From NCBI RefSeq assembly GCF_900109615.1, contig NZ_FOIX01000001.1, forward strand, positions 434,001 through 498,000: a DNA stretch of 64,000 nt. The letters run 5' to 3'. Of the stretch, positions 33,725-43,188 are shown one piece after another. The stretch comes from Kaistella antarctica (GTDB taxonomy: Bacteria; Bacteroidota; Bacteroidia; Flavobacteriales; Weeksellaceae). The notes under the pieces were generated by a model, which made no database searches, was not told the origin of the DNA, and saw only the letters and a list, made by a program, of their open reading frames with translations. Position 1 is the first letter of the stretch. The number at the start of each line of letters is the position of its first letter. The position numbers and the translations under genes are program-made.

Positions 33725-35176
33725 ATGGCAACAAAATATACAGAAGACGATTTAAGAGTCGATCTAGAAAATCAACAATACGAATACGGTTTTACAACGG
33801 ATATTGAGTACGACGATTTTCCAATTGGTTTATCAGAAGAAATCGTAAGAATGATTTCTGCTAAAAAAGAAGAGCCGGAATGGATGACCGAATGGCGATT
33901 GGAATCCTACAGAATGTGGCTGAAAATGGAAGAGCCAGATTGGGCCAATGTAACTTATGAAAAAATTGATTTTCAATCGATCAGATATTACGCAGCACCA
34001 AAGGTCAAACCAGAACTAGCTAGTTTAGATGAGGTAGATCCGGAGTTATTGAAAACTTTTGCAAAACTTGGAATCAACATAGAAGAACAGAAAAGATTAT
34101 CAGGAGTCGCGATGGACATTGTCATCGATTCCGTTTCGGTAAAAACTACTTTTCAAAAAACTTTAAAAGAGAAGGGAATTATTTTCTGTCCGATTTCGGA
34201 AGCAATCCGTGATTATCCAGAATTGGTTCGTAAATATATTGGTAAAGTCGTTCCTAGAGGTGATAACTTCTATGCCGCGTTAAATTCGGCCGTGTTTTCA
34301 GACGGAAGTTTTTGCTACATCCCGAAAGGCGTAAGATGTCCGATGGAACTATCAACCTACTTTAGAATCAACCAATCCGGAAGTGGGCAGTTCGAAAGAA
34401 CTTTGTTGATCGCCGACGAAGGAAGCTACGTTTCATACTTGGAAGGTTGCACCGCACCAGCACGAGATGAAAATCAATTACACGCTGCCGTCGTGGAATT
34501 GATTGCGATGGATGATGCTGAAATTAAATATTCGACCGTTCAAAACTGGTTCCCTGGAGATTCAGAAGGAAAAGGTGGAGTTTTCAATTTCGTAACAAAA
34601 CGCGGAATTTGTGAGAAAAATGCAAAAATATCTTGGACTCAAGTTGAGACAGGTTCAGCCGTAACCTGGAAATATCCAAGCTGTATTTTAAAAGGTGATA
34701 ATTCAATCGGAGAATTTTATTCCATCGCTGTAACCAATCATCATCAGTTTGCAGATACGGGAACAAAGATGATTCACATCGGGAAAAACACAAGATCAAC
34801 GATTATTTCTAAAGGTATTTCTGCTGGAAAATCAAACAACTCGTATCGAGGTTTGGTGAAAATGATGCCTTCAGCGAAGGGAGCGCGTAACTTTTCACAA
34901 TGTGATTCTCTATTAATGGGTAATGCATGTGGCGCACATACTTTCCCTTACATCGAAGTTAAAAATCCAACGGCCCAATTAGAACACGAAGCAACGACCT
35001 CAAAAATTGGTGAAGATCAAATCTTCTATTGTAACCAAAGAGGAATCAGTACCGAGAAAGCGATCGCCCTAATTGTCAACGGTTTCGGAAAAGAAGTACT
35101 CAATCAATTACCGATGGAATTCGCCATGGAAGCCCAGAAATTACTGGAAATTTCTTTAGAAGGTTCCGTAGGATAA
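33725..35176 (+). CDS. sufB: Fe-S cluster scaffold protein SufB
   Basis: 483-aa subunit of the SufBC2D scaffold on which clusters are assembled. Typical motifs: [58 protein letters not shown] split over about 230-260, and the C-terminal [11 protein letters not shown] and [11 protein letters not shown]. It is followed by a 122-nt spacer before sufC that holds a short hairpin (CATAGG / CCTATG). Confidence 0.97.
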   Translation: MATKYTEDDLRVDLENQQYEYGFTTDIEYDDFPIGLSEEIVRMISAKKEEPEWMTEWRLESYRMWLKMEEPDWANVTYEKIDFQSIRYYAAPKVKPELASLDEVDPELLKTFAKLGINIEEQKRLSGVAMDIVIDSVSVKTTFQKTLKEKGIIFCPISEAIRDYPELVRKYIGKVVPRGDNFYAALNSAVFSDGSFCYIPKGVRCPMELSTYFRINQSGSGQFERTLLIADEGSYVSYLEGCTAPARDENQLHAAVVELIAMDDAEIKYSTVQNWFPGDSEGKGGVFNFVTKRGICEKNAKISWTQVETGSAVTWKYPSCILKGDNSIGEFYSIAVTNHHQFADTGTKMIHIGKNTRSTIISKGISAGKSNNSYRGLVKMMPSAKGARNFSQCDSLLMGNACGAHTFPYIEVKNPTAQLEHEATTSKIGEDQIFYCNQRGISTEKAIALIVNGFGKEVLNQLPMEFAMEAQKLLEISLEGSVG

Positions 35177-35298
35177 GCCACGAATTGGCGAAATAAAATA
35201 ACATAGGTTAAAACCCTATGAAAAAAATCATAACAGTAAAAAAACAGGAAGTCATTAATTTTAAATAATTAAAACAACCTAACTACCTTATTCATATT

Positions 35299-36042
35299 AT
35301 GTTAAAAATTAACAATTTACACGCAAGAATCCAAGACGGAGCAGAAATTTTAAAAGGAATCAATCTACAAATCAATCCAGGCGAGGTTCACGCGATTATG
35401 GGACCAAACGGAGCGGGAAAATCTACGCTGGCTTCCGTTGTTGCCGGAAAAGATGATTATGAAGTGACCGAGGGTGAAATCCTTTTTGAAGGAAATAACA
35501 TTATCGAAGATGCTCCTGAAGATAGAGCGCACAAAGGAATTTTCATGTCTTTCCAGTATCCAGTCGAAATTCCTGGAGTTACCGTTACCAACTTTATCAA
35601 AGCAGCCATTAATGAAAACCGAAAAGCAAAAGGTCTAGAAAATATGCCCGCAAAAGAAATGTTGGCTTTGGTTAAAGAAAACTCTGAAAAATTAAATATC
35701 AAAAGAGATTTCCTGATGCGTTCTCTGAACCAAGGATTTTCTGGTGGTGAGAAAAAGAGAAATGAAATTTTCCAGATGATGATGCTGAATCCAAAACTAG
35801 CCATCCTTGATGAAACCGATTCTGGATTAGATATCGATGCACTAAGAATTGTAGCCGACGGTGTTAATTCGTTTAGACAAGAAGGCAACGCAGTTTTGTT
35901 AATCACTCATTACCAAAGACTTTTAGAATACGTTCAGCCAGATTTCGTCCACGTTTTAGCCGATGGAAAAATCATCAAAACTGGTGATAAATCTTTAGCT
36001 TTAGAATTAGAAGACAAAGGATACGATTGGCTACTTAATTAA
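35299..36042 (+). CDS. sufC: Fe-S assembly ATPase SufC
   Basis: 247-aa ABC-type ATPase. Walker A is GPNGAGKST (about residues 35-43), the signature is in FSGGEKKRNEIFQ (about 148-160), Walker B is LAILDETDSGLDID, and the H-loop is LITHYQR. It powers conformational change in the SufBC2D complex. The stop codon is directly abutted by the left inverted repeat of the inserted cassette. Confidence 0.97.
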   Translation: MLKINNLHARIQDGAEILKGINLQINPGEVHAIMGPNGAGKSTLASVVAGKDDYEVTEGEILFEGNNIIEDAPEDRAHKGIFMSFQYPVEIPGVTVTNFIKAAINENRKAKGLENMPAKEMLALVKENSEKLNIKRDFLMRSLNQGFSGGEKKRNEIFQMMMLNPKLAILDETDSGLDIDALRIVADGVNSFRQEGNAVLLITHYQRLLEYVQPDFVHVLADGKIIKTGDKSLALELEDKGYDWLLN

Positions 36043-36072
36043 TTTGAAATTTGATGTTTGAAATTTGATATT
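36043..36072 (+). repeat. Left terminal inverted repeat of the four-helix-bundle cassette
   Basis: 30 nt: TTTGAAATTTGAT, one G, the same 13-mer again, then ATT. It starts at the base after the sufC stop codon and ends just before the ATG of the inserted gene. The reverse complement of 36497-36526 matches with four A/T mismatches in 30 positions. Confidence 0.85.
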
Positions 36073-36483
36073 ATGCCAACGATAAAAAACTTCGAAGATT
36101 TAGAAATTTGGCAAAAATCAAGAATACTTTGTCAAAATATAGACAGGCATTGTCTTAAAAATAACAAATTTCAAAAACATGATCAAAATCAAATCGATCG
36201 CTCTTCTGCTTCTGCTTCTGTGATGGATAATATTGCTGAAGGTTTTGAGAGGGAAGGAAACAGAGAATTTGCAAATTTTCTTACCATGTCGAAAGGATCT
36301 GCAGGAGAAGTCCGTTCTCAATTAATTAGAGCATTCGATCGAAATTATTTAGACGAAAGTACTTTTTTAATGCTTAAAGATGAAGCAATCAACATGTCCA
36401 AAAAGCTTTCTGGATTTATTAATTATCTTAAAAATTCGGAAGATAAAGGCAATAAATTTAATAGGAATAAAGAAAATGAATGA
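36073..36483 (+). CDS. Four-helix-bundle protein (23S rRNA intervening-sequence type)
   Basis: 136-aa protein of the S23/IVP four-helix-bundle family. The ATG of MPTIKNFEDLEIWQKSR is chosen; a TTG five codons upstream is inside the repeat. Family hallmarks are DLEIWQK, QIDRSSASASVMDNIAEGF near residues 40-58, then EFANFLTMSKGSAGEVRSQL. In other bacteria these proteins are encoded in intervening sequences of 23S rRNA or next to diversity-generating retroelements; no enzyme activity is known. Here it interrupts the suf operon between sufC and sufD and is flanked by inverted repeats. Whether it affects suf expression is unknown. Confidence 0.88.
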   Translation: MPTIKNFEDLEIWQKSRILCQNIDRHCLKNNKFQKHDQNQIDRSSASASVMDNIAEGFEREGNREFANFLTMSKGSAGEVRSQLIRAFDRNYLDESTFLMLKDEAINMSKKLSGFINYLKNSEDKGNKFNRNKENE

Positions 36484-36496
36484 TGTTTGAGCCCAC

Positions 36497-36526
36497 AATT
36501 TCAAATATCAAACTTCAAATATCAAA
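36497..36526 (-). repeat. Right terminal inverted repeat of the four-helix-bundle cassette
   Basis: 30 nt which, on the minus strand, read TTTGATATTTGAA, G, the same 13-mer again, then ATT. It ends 6 nt before the sufD start codon. Same length and layout as the left repeat, in opposite orientation. Confidence 0.85.
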
Positions 36527-36532
36527 TATATA

Positions 36533-37852
36533 ATGGCTCTATTAGAAAATATACAAAATAATCACACTGCTTTTTTAGAAACGCTTCAACACCGTTTTCT
36601 GGATGAGACCCGAAATGCTTCCTTGAAAAAGTTTTTTCATTTGGGTTTACCAACTAAAAAAGACGAGGAATACAAATACACCAACTTAAGAGAAATCACC
36701 GAAAAGAATTATAATTTCTTTCCGAAAGAAGCGCACACGATTTCAAAAGAACAAATTGACGAACTGCATTTGGGCGAAGAAAACTTCGACTGGATCGTCT
36801 TTGTTAATGGTAAATTACACAAAGAATTATCAAAAATATCAATTGGTAATGTCGAATTGCTGTCTTTCAATTATGCTTTAAATGATCCTCAACACAAAGA
36901 TGTTTTTGATCAGTATTTCGATACGATTGCAGATAAGAATTTAGCTTTCACCAACTTGAATACGGCGTATTGCAAAATGGGCTTTTTCTTAAAGGTGCCT
37001 AAGAATGTCGTTATCGAAAAACCGATACACGTTTTCTATATCTCTCAAAATCAAGATGAAAATACTTTTTACAACACCCGTAATTTACTGGTAGCTGAAG
37101 AAGGTTCTAAAATTGAAGTGATCGAAAGTCACCATAATTTTGATGATACTTACGTTTTCACCAACTCTGTTACTGAGATTTTTACTTACCAGAATGCGAA
37201 AGCAGATTGGCACAAATTGCAAAATGACAGCAACACCTCCTACATGATGGATCACACTTTTGCGAAACAAGAACGTGATAGTTTGACGACGGTAAATACG
37301 TTTTCTTTTGGTGGAAAATTGGTGCGAAACAATTTAGATTTCATTCATAATGGCGAGAATATCAACTCCTTTATGAACGGAATTACAATCATAGGCGACG
37401 ATCAACTGGTCGATCATCATACGGCCGTTCACCATAAAACGCCACATTGCGAAAGTTACCAAAACTACAAAGGAATTTACAAAGACCATTCTCGCGGAGT
37501 GTTCAACGGAAAAGTTTTCGTAGATAAAATCGCGCAGAAAACCAATGCTTATCAGCAAAACAATAATATTCTGCTCGATGAAGGTGCCAGTGTTGACACC
37601 AAACCACAACTCGAGATTTTTGCAGATGATGTAAAATGCTCGCACGGTTGTACGGTCGGTCAACTCAATGAAGATGCCATGTTCTACTTCCGTTCGCGAG
37701 GAATTTCGAAAAAGGAAGCGCAGGCAATGTTGTTATTTGCGTTTGCCAATGATGCGATGGAAAATATCGATATCGAACCGTTGAGAGTGAAAATCTCTAA
37801 GCTTCTGGCCGAAAAACTAGGAGTTGATATGTCGTTTGATGACGTTTATTAG
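36533..37852 (+). CDS. sufD: Fe-S cluster assembly protein SufD
   Basis: 439-aa SufD, partner of SufB in the scaffold complex. Typical features: LPTKKDEEYKYTNL near the start, the beta-helix core, and the C-terminal SHGCTVGQLNEDAMFYFRSRGI with the conserved His/Cys pair and KKEAQAMLLFAFA. Usually it directly follows sufC; here a 490-nt gap contains the four-helix-bundle cassette. No sufS or sufE follows: a terminator comes next. Confidence 0.96.
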   Translation: MALLENIQNNHTAFLETLQHRFLDETRNASLKKFFHLGLPTKKDEEYKYTNLREITEKNYNFFPKEAHTISKEQIDELHLGEENFDWIVFVNGKLHKELSKISIGNVELLSFNYALNDPQHKDVFDQYFDTIADKNLAFTNLNTAYCKMGFFLKVPKNVVIEKPIHVFYISQNQDENTFYNTRNLLVAEEGSKIEVIESHHNFDDTYVFTNSVTEIFTYQNAKADWHKLQNDSNTSYMMDHTFAKQERDSLTTVNTFSFGGKLVRNNLDFIHNGENINSFMNGITIIGDDQLVDHHTAVHHKTPHCESYQNYKGIYKDHSRGVFNGKVFVDKIAQKTNAYQQNNNILLDEGASVDTKPQLEIFADDVKCSHGCTVGQLNEDAMFYFRSRGISKKEAQAMLLFAFANDAMENIDIEPLRVKISKLLAEKLGVDMSFDDVY

Positions 37853-37905
37853 GGCGACAAATTTCCGCCTGAGTTTAATCCTGAGCTTGTAGGATTAATC
37901 AAAAG

Positions 37906-37930
37906 AAACGGGCTTCGGCTCGTTTTTTTA
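37906..37930 (+). terminator. Terminator of the suf operon
   Basis: Stem AAACGGGC / GCTCGTTT (one G-T pair) with a stable TTCG tetraloop and a run of T, 54 nt after the sufD stop. A second, weaker inverted repeat (TTAATCCT / AGGATTAA) lies just upstream. Confidence 0.88.
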
Positions 37931-38000
37931 TTAGAACTAAGCAATGGCTTAATTCGAAATCTGGGACTCGTAGTCTTTTGCATCTAAAGAAATAATATAA

Positions 38001-38029
38001 TGAAAGCCGAATAATAATTTCGGCTTTCA
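38001..38029 (-). terminator. Terminator-like hairpin downstream of the M36 protease gene
   Basis: Perfect 10-bp arms TGAAAGCCGA (38001-38010) and TCGGCTTTCA (38020-38029) with a 9-nt loop. It is 41 nt past the protease stop codon on the minus strand. T-richness on that side is modest. Confidence 0.7.
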
Positions 38030-38069
38030 TTCTTTAACTGTTTTATTTAAATCATTAATTTAATCGAAT

Positions 38070-40640
38070 TTACTTCACAATTAATTTTTCTGTTTGTGAT
38101 TTTGCACCTTGTACTATTTTAACCAAATATAATCCTGGATTTAGGCCTTTGGTAGAAATAGCTTGTTTGGAAGAAGATTTTCTATTTTCGGTTAAGAGTA
38201 ACTTTCCTGATAGATCATAAACGCTAATTGTCGCCTCTTCCGTTGACTTATCGATATTCCCAACAAAAAACTCATCATAAGTTGGGTTGGGGAAAACGAT
38301 GTAGCTTTTGTTCGAATCAACGTTAATAGCGGCCAGAGTACCAGCGCACTCGGCCGGGTAAGTGAAATTTTCTACCTGATCAGTTGCGTTTTGTTTATTA
38401 CCTGCCGACGCCGTAACTCCTAAGCCTCGTTTTGCAAAAGCGCCCCAAATCATGCATTTGTTTTCGCCCCCAGTTGCAATTTGATCGGCTTGCAGTATGG
38501 CATTCCTTCCATCAATAAAAGTTGGATTACAGGCTTGAAGTTTCAAACCATCCATAACAACTTGAACTGCTTTTGCATTTCCCGAATTAGAATCTGCTAA
38601 CAGCTCATTATTATAGCCGTATTTTTCGACATATTTCCAGGTAAGATCCCACAACATGGTCGCCCAGATAAACCCAATTGCATGTTCACCAGTTACAGTA
38701 TTTGTTTTCGCGTACGTATAATTATTAATTGCAAAATCGGGAGAATATTTTGCTAACCGAAGACCAATGCCGTCTGTGGGCTGATCTTTAGAATAAGTTG
38801 ACATTCCTCTTGGCATTGAAGACGTATCTCCCGGTCTCGCCGTAAGCATCAACCCAAAATAGTCAGACCATCCTTCGCCCATTTGCTCTGTAGAGTATGA
38901 CATTGAAAGGCAATCGTATCCATCTCCGGTTAAGCGCCCAGAAATCCCATGTCCATATTCATGAATAACAATTGCATTATCTAAACTTGAATGTTTAAAA
39001 CCATTAAAATCATTCTGCAAAGTTGCGTTAATCGTTTTTCCACCCGTAAGTTCCGACGCCAAAAAAAGACCTTCTTGTTTTCCCATATTGATTGCAGGAA
39101 TCGTCACTTGGTACCCGTAACTTCCACCTCCCATATTTACGGCTTCGTTTACGGTTGGTCTGTAAATAATAACTCCAACTGCACCGGCTTTCTGAGCATT
39201 CAATACTTTAAGACTATACTCACAAGTTACACTAGTAATCAAGGCAATTTTTCCAGTAAGACTTCCCAAAGTTGGTTGCGAACAGCCACTTTCTGGAGTA
39301 GGAATTTTTAAATCACCAGTTACAGATTGACCCTCCAATAATAATTTGCCGAAAGAAGCACTGCCGGTTATTACTTTCGGACGAGCGGCGAGATCCGGTG
39401 GAGAATTAAATTGATATCTTAAAATAGGATCTTCCTCACTTTGGGCCCTGTTCCAAATGTACATTTGCATTCTTGGTGCTAAAACGTAAGTGGTTCCATC
39501 GTCGATAAATTCATAGCCTCTCATAAAATTAGCGTTATTAAGGCCGCTTCCATCGAATGCTTCTGCAGCTACCGAATCATTACCAACTCCTCCTTTACCA
39601 AAATTATTAGTTTGAAAATTCCGCGCAGATTCAGTAAACCCAAAATGGTAGAAGACATCATGAATTTTATTATTGATATAAAATAAATTGGTAATCGCGG
39701 TATCTTTGTAATTAAAGGGACTAATGTTTCTACCTTCAGCGTAGGGAAAATTAAAGATTAAACCCGCGCCTCCAGCTGGTGAATAGCCAGGTAAATCGGT
39801 ATTGTTTTCGTCGGAATAAGCATACACATTATTTCCTCTTGTGGTGGTGTAACTATTGGTCCCATCAGAATGCCAGCCTTCGGGAGAAGCAGTTAAATCC
39901 CAAGGATTAGTTACCAGAGAAATCGGACCAAAAGTTGGTGCTTCTGTTGGCAGAGCAAAAACTTTATAAGATGCCGGCGAAGCATCAAAAGAAACATTAT
40001 CAATGGTTGTACTGTGACTGATATGATGATCTGATGTTTGACCAATCTGGCTTTCTGATTCTGGTGAGAGGGCTTTGTCCTCAAAATTGCAGGATAATGT
40101 TAAATTACTTTTTAAAAGAATTTCACCTGTGGTCGCATCTGCAATTACATGCCAAACATCTGAAGAGTTTTTGTCGGAAATAAACACCTCGTTTGATAAA
40201 ATATAAGAACTGTTTTTTTCAAAGTAGACATTTGGGAAATACTCAATTCGGGAGATTTGCTGTAAACCTAAGTTGCTTATGAGCATCTCTTCCGGAATTC
40301 TGGTGTTTAAAATAGAACCTTCAAAAGAAGGAACAGAGATTTTAGTTTTAAAATCATTCTTTTCAGAGATGACCTTTCCATTGCGTAAGATGACCTTTCC
40401 GAAAGCGTTGTACACTCTCAAACCATTATAAGTTTGTTGTACACTCACAATGTTTGCATTCATACTTTTGGAGACATCTTCATTGATAATTAGGACGCCT
40501 GCTTTACGATCGGTCTTGAGGAGTTCATTATTTTGCACATAATAATCCTTGACGAGCTTTTCAGAATTCTGCCCGTTCAAATAAGAAAAGGCAAAAAATG
40601 CAGCCACGGAAAGTGGCGCAAGAAATCGATTTTTTTTCAT
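38070..40640 (-). CDS. T9SS-secreted M36 family (fungalysin-like) metalloprotease
   Basis: 856-aa secreted zinc endopeptidase. Signal peptide about 1-23; FTP-type propeptide about 30-180; catalytic domain from about 240; a protease-associated (PA) domain inserted at about 425-545; zinc site HEYGH at 560-564 with Glu589 (in EQMGEGWSDYF) as third ligand; C-terminal type A T9SS sorting domain about 780-856 (IVFPNPTYDEFFVGNI, LNPGLYLVKIV, ending EKLIVK). It probably degrades host or environmental protein outside the cell. Mature enzyme formation would require removal of the propeptide. Monocistronic. Confidence 0.93.
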   Translation of the reverse strand: MKKNRFLAPLSVAAFFAFSYLNGQNSEKLVKDYYVQNNELLKTDRKAGVLIINEDVSKSMNANIVSVQQTYNGLRVYNAFGKVILRNGKVISEKNDFKTKISVPSFEGSILNTRIPEEMLISNLGLQQISRIEYFPNVYFEKNSSYILSNEVFISDKNSSDVWHVIADATTGEILLKSNLTLSCNFEDKALSPESESQIGQTSDHHISHSTTIDNVSFDASPASYKVFALPTEAPTFGPISLVTNPWDLTASPEGWHSDGTNSYTTTRGNNVYAYSDENNTDLPGYSPAGGAGLIFNFPYAEGRNISPFNYKDTAITNLFYINNKIHDVFYHFGFTESARNFQTNNFGKGGVGNDSVAAEAFDGSGLNNANFMRGYEFIDDGTTYVLAPRMQMYIWNRAQSEEDPILRYQFNSPPDLAARPKVITGSASFGKLLLEGQSVTGDLKIPTPESGCSQPTLGSLTGKIALITSVTCEYSLKVLNAQKAGAVGVIIYRPTVNEAVNMGGGSYGYQVTIPAINMGKQEGLFLASELTGGKTINATLQNDFNGFKHSSLDNAIVIHEYGHGISGRLTGDGYDCLSMSYSTEQMGEGWSDYFGLMLTARPGDTSSMPRGMSTYSKDQPTDGIGLRLAKYSPDFAINNYTYAKTNTVTGEHAIGFIWATMLWDLTWKYVEKYGYNNELLADSNSGNAKAVQVVMDGLKLQACNPTFIDGRNAILQADQIATGGENKCMIWGAFAKRGLGVTASAGNKQNATDQVENFTYPAECAGTLAAINVDSNKSYIVFPNPTYDEFFVGNIDKSTEEATISVYDLSGKLLLTENRKSSSKQAISTKGLNPGLYLVKIVQGAKSQTEKLIVK

Positions 40641-40974
40641 GGCTTTGTGTTTTTAAGAACTTAAAATTAAGAAGAATTTTTAGATAATCTTATGTTTTAC
40701 ATAAAAAGTATTTCAATAGGTGCATGAAGTACAGTGTTTTAGCCGGAAATGGCTGGAAAATTTGATCATAATTTTCTTAAAAAAATTACAGCAAAATTTT
40801 TTTAGAAATCGTAAAATATAAATCAAAGTAAGAAGAAAAGAGGTAAAGCGTTTTTAGTTAAGCTTTATCAAAAGCTTTACTAAAAAAAAGTAAATCATTG
40901 ACGATTTACTTTTTGAATACTTCATTATTGTTGCGAAGGTTCAAAGAATAATTAAAAAAAGAAAAATCTTCTGT
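40641..40974. other. 334-nt intergenic region
   Basis: Holds the terminator of the mutase gene (40885-40914), a second imperfect hairpin around 40848-40882 (AAGCTTTA / TAAAGCTT-like), and the leader and promoter region of the M36 protease gene. No protein-coding frame or RNA gene could be supported. No clean TAnnTTTG promoter was found for the protease. Confidence 0.6.
40885..40914 (-). terminator. Rho-independent terminator of the methylmalonyl-CoA mutase gene
   Basis: Perfect 12-bp stem AAAAAGTAAATC / GATTTACTTTTT with a 6-nt loop; on the minus strand it continues into a T run. 60 nt after the stop codon. Confidence 0.88.
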
Positions 40975-43092
40975 TTACTTTAAAAATCCTTCTAAAATCT
41001 CACATGCAGATTTCGGTAAATTGGTGCCTGGGCCGAAAATATAGTCTGCTCCGTTGGCGTAAAGAAACTCGTAATCCTGTTTTGGAATTACACCACCAAC
41101 CACAATGGTAATATCATCAGCACCCAATTTCTTCAATTCTGCCACCACTTGCGGAACAAGAAATTTATGTCCGGCTGCTAAAGAAGAAACACCCAAAATG
41201 TGAATATCATTTTCGACGGCTTGTTTCGCTACTTCTTCCGGAGTTTGGAATAGTGGCGCGACATCAACGTCAAATCCCATATCGGCAAATGCTGTGGCTA
41301 CTACTTTTGCACCACGATCGTGACCATCTTGTCCCATTTTTACGACCATAATTCTGGGTCGTCTTCCTTCGTTTTCTTCAAACTTTTCAGATAGTAAAAG
41401 GGCTTTTGGGAAATATTCATTCTTGCTTGCGTTCATGGCGTAAACTCCTTGTATGGTTCTGATATTGGCTTTGTATCTTCCGAAACTTTCTTCCATCGCA
41501 TCGCTCATCTCTCCGAGTGTTACTCTTCTTCGGGCAGCTTCGATGCAGATTTCTAACAGATTTCCTTCGCCTGATTTTGCAGACTGTTTTAGCGTTTCTA
41601 AAATTTCTGTAATTGCTTCAGTATTTCGATCTCTTTTTATTTGATGGAGTCTTTCAATTTGTTTTCTACGAACTTCAGAATTATCGATATCTAAAATGTC
41701 CAACTCCATTTGTTTCTGGGTAGATTTAAAAGAATTAACTCCAATGATAAATTCTTCGCCACTATCGATTTTTGCTTGCTTTTTCGCCGCAGCTTCTTCG
41801 ATTCTCATTTTCGGAATTCCGGCTTCGATGGCTTTGGTCATCCCACCTTCTTTTTCCACTTCATCGATAAATTTCATGGCTTCATCGATCATTTGCTGCG
41901 TCAGACTTTCAACCAAATGACTTCCGCCCATCGGATCTACAACATCGCAAATCCCGCTTTCTTGCTGTAAAATAATCTGGGTATTTCGAGCAATTTTCGC
42001 CGAATAATCGGTGGGTAAAGCGATGGCTTCATCTAGCGCATTTGTATGCAAAGACTGCGTGCCACCTAAAGCAGAAGCTAATGCTTCAATGGTCGTTCGG
42101 GTAATATTATTAAAAGGTTCTTGCTCCGTTAAGCTCCACCCAGATGTTTGCGAGTGAGTTCTTAAGGCTAAAGATTTTGGATTTTGTGGATTAAATGGCG
42201 TTAACAGTTTAGCCCAAATATATCTGGCTGCCCGCATTTTTGCGATTTCCATAAAATGGTTCATTCCGATTGCCCAAAAAAAGGATAAGCGTGGAGCAAA
42301 ATCATCGATTTTCATTCCGGCTTTCATTCCCGTTCTTACATATTCTAAACCATCGGCTAAAGTATAAGCCATTTCTAAAACTGGCGTAGCTCCGGCTTCC
42401 TGCATGTGATATCCTGAAATCGAAATTGAATTAAACTTCGGAATATTCTTAGAGGCATATTCAAAAATATCAGCAATTATTTTCATGGAAGGTGTCGGCG
42501 GATAAATATAAGTATTCCGCACCATGAACTCTTTTAATATATCATTCTGAATGGTACCTGAAAGTTTGTCTTGAGAAACGCCCTGCTCTTCTGCGGCAAC
42601 AATATAAAAAGCCAGAACTGGTAAAACAGCACCGTTCATCGTCATTGAAACTGAGATTTCATCCAAGGGGATTTCATTAAATAAAATCTTCATGTCTTCC
42701 ACTGAATCAATGGCAACACCAGCTTTTCCGACATCACCTTCCACTCTTGGATGATCTGAATCGTAACCTCGGTGTGTGGCTAAATCGAAGGCAACCGACA
42801 ACCCTTTTTGTCCTGCTGCCAAGTTTCTTCTGTAAAAAGCATTGGATTCTTCCGCGGTAGAAAATCCTGCATATTGACGAATGGTCCAAGGTTTCTGCAC
42901 GTACATTGTCGAGTAAGGTCCGCGCAAATAGGGCGCAACTCCAGCCGCGTATTGTTTTTCTGTAAGTGTTTTTGAATCTTTTTCAGTGTAGGAAGATTTC
43001 ATTTCCAAACCATCTTTTTCGAAAAAGTAAGGAAGTGTTGCTTCTGATTCTAAGGAAAAGTCAGGATTTGTATTTTGGATTTTTGTGCGCAT
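40975..43092 (-). CDS. scpA: Methylmalonyl-CoA mutase, large (catalytic) subunit
   Basis: 705-aa adenosylcobalamin-dependent mutase that interconverts succinyl-CoA and methylmalonyl-CoA. The substrate barrel covers about 60-560 ([44 protein letters not shown]). The B12-binding domain covers about 570-705 with the cobalt-ligand motif DGHDRG and later GGVIPKQDY. Slightly shorter than two-domain human or E. coli enzymes but typical of the large subunit. No small-subunit gene is adjacent; the neighbouring gene is divergent. No cobalamin riboswitch was seen in the 5' region. Confidence 0.95.
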   Translation of the reverse strand: MRTKIQNTNPDFSLESEATLPYFFEKDGLEMKSSYTEKDSKTLTEKQYAAGVAPYLRGPYSTMYVQKPWTIRQYAGFSTAEESNAFYRRNLAAGQKGLSVAFDLATHRGYDSDHPRVEGDVGKAGVAIDSVEDMKILFNEIPLDEISVSMTMNGAVLPVLAFYIVAAEEQGVSQDKLSGTIQNDILKEFMVRNTYIYPPTPSMKIIADIFEYASKNIPKFNSISISGYHMQEAGATPVLEMAYTLADGLEYVRTGMKAGMKIDDFAPRLSFFWAIGMNHFMEIAKMRAARYIWAKLLTPFNPQNPKSLALRTHSQTSGWSLTEQEPFNNITRTTIEALASALGGTQSLHTNALDEAIALPTDYSAKIARNTQIILQQESGICDVVDPMGGSHLVESLTQQMIDEAMKFIDEVEKEGGMTKAIEAGIPKMRIEEAAAKKQAKIDSGEEFIIGVNSFKSTQKQMELDILDIDNSEVRRKQIERLHQIKRDRNTEAITEILETLKQSAKSGEGNLLEICIEAARRRVTLGEMSDAMEESFGRYKANIRTIQGVYAMNASKNEYFPKALLLSEKFEENEGRRPRIMVVKMGQDGHDRGAKVVATAFADMGFDVDVAPLFQTPEEVAKQAVENDIHILGVSSLAAGHKFLVPQVVAELKKLGADDITIVVGGVIPKQDYEFLYANGADYIFGPGTNLPKSACEILEGFLK

Positions 43093-43188
43093 TGTTCTTA
43101 GCTTAATAGGAAGTAAAGTTACGATTTTTTAAAAATTGTTATTTAGTTATTTCGTGAAGCATCCTATATTTACCAAAACTCCTAGACA

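Noticed and set aside
34584-34799. Antisense open frame over sufB (and similar antisense frames over secA, ftsI, recN and others)
   Set aside because: They lie wholly within well-supported genes, have no family resemblance or ribosome-binding sites, and reflect codon structure of the sense strand.
43093-43188. Cobalamin riboswitch upstream of the methylmalonyl-CoA mutase gene
   Set aside because: The leader is short and AT-rich and lacks the B12-box words; no suitable fold was seen.
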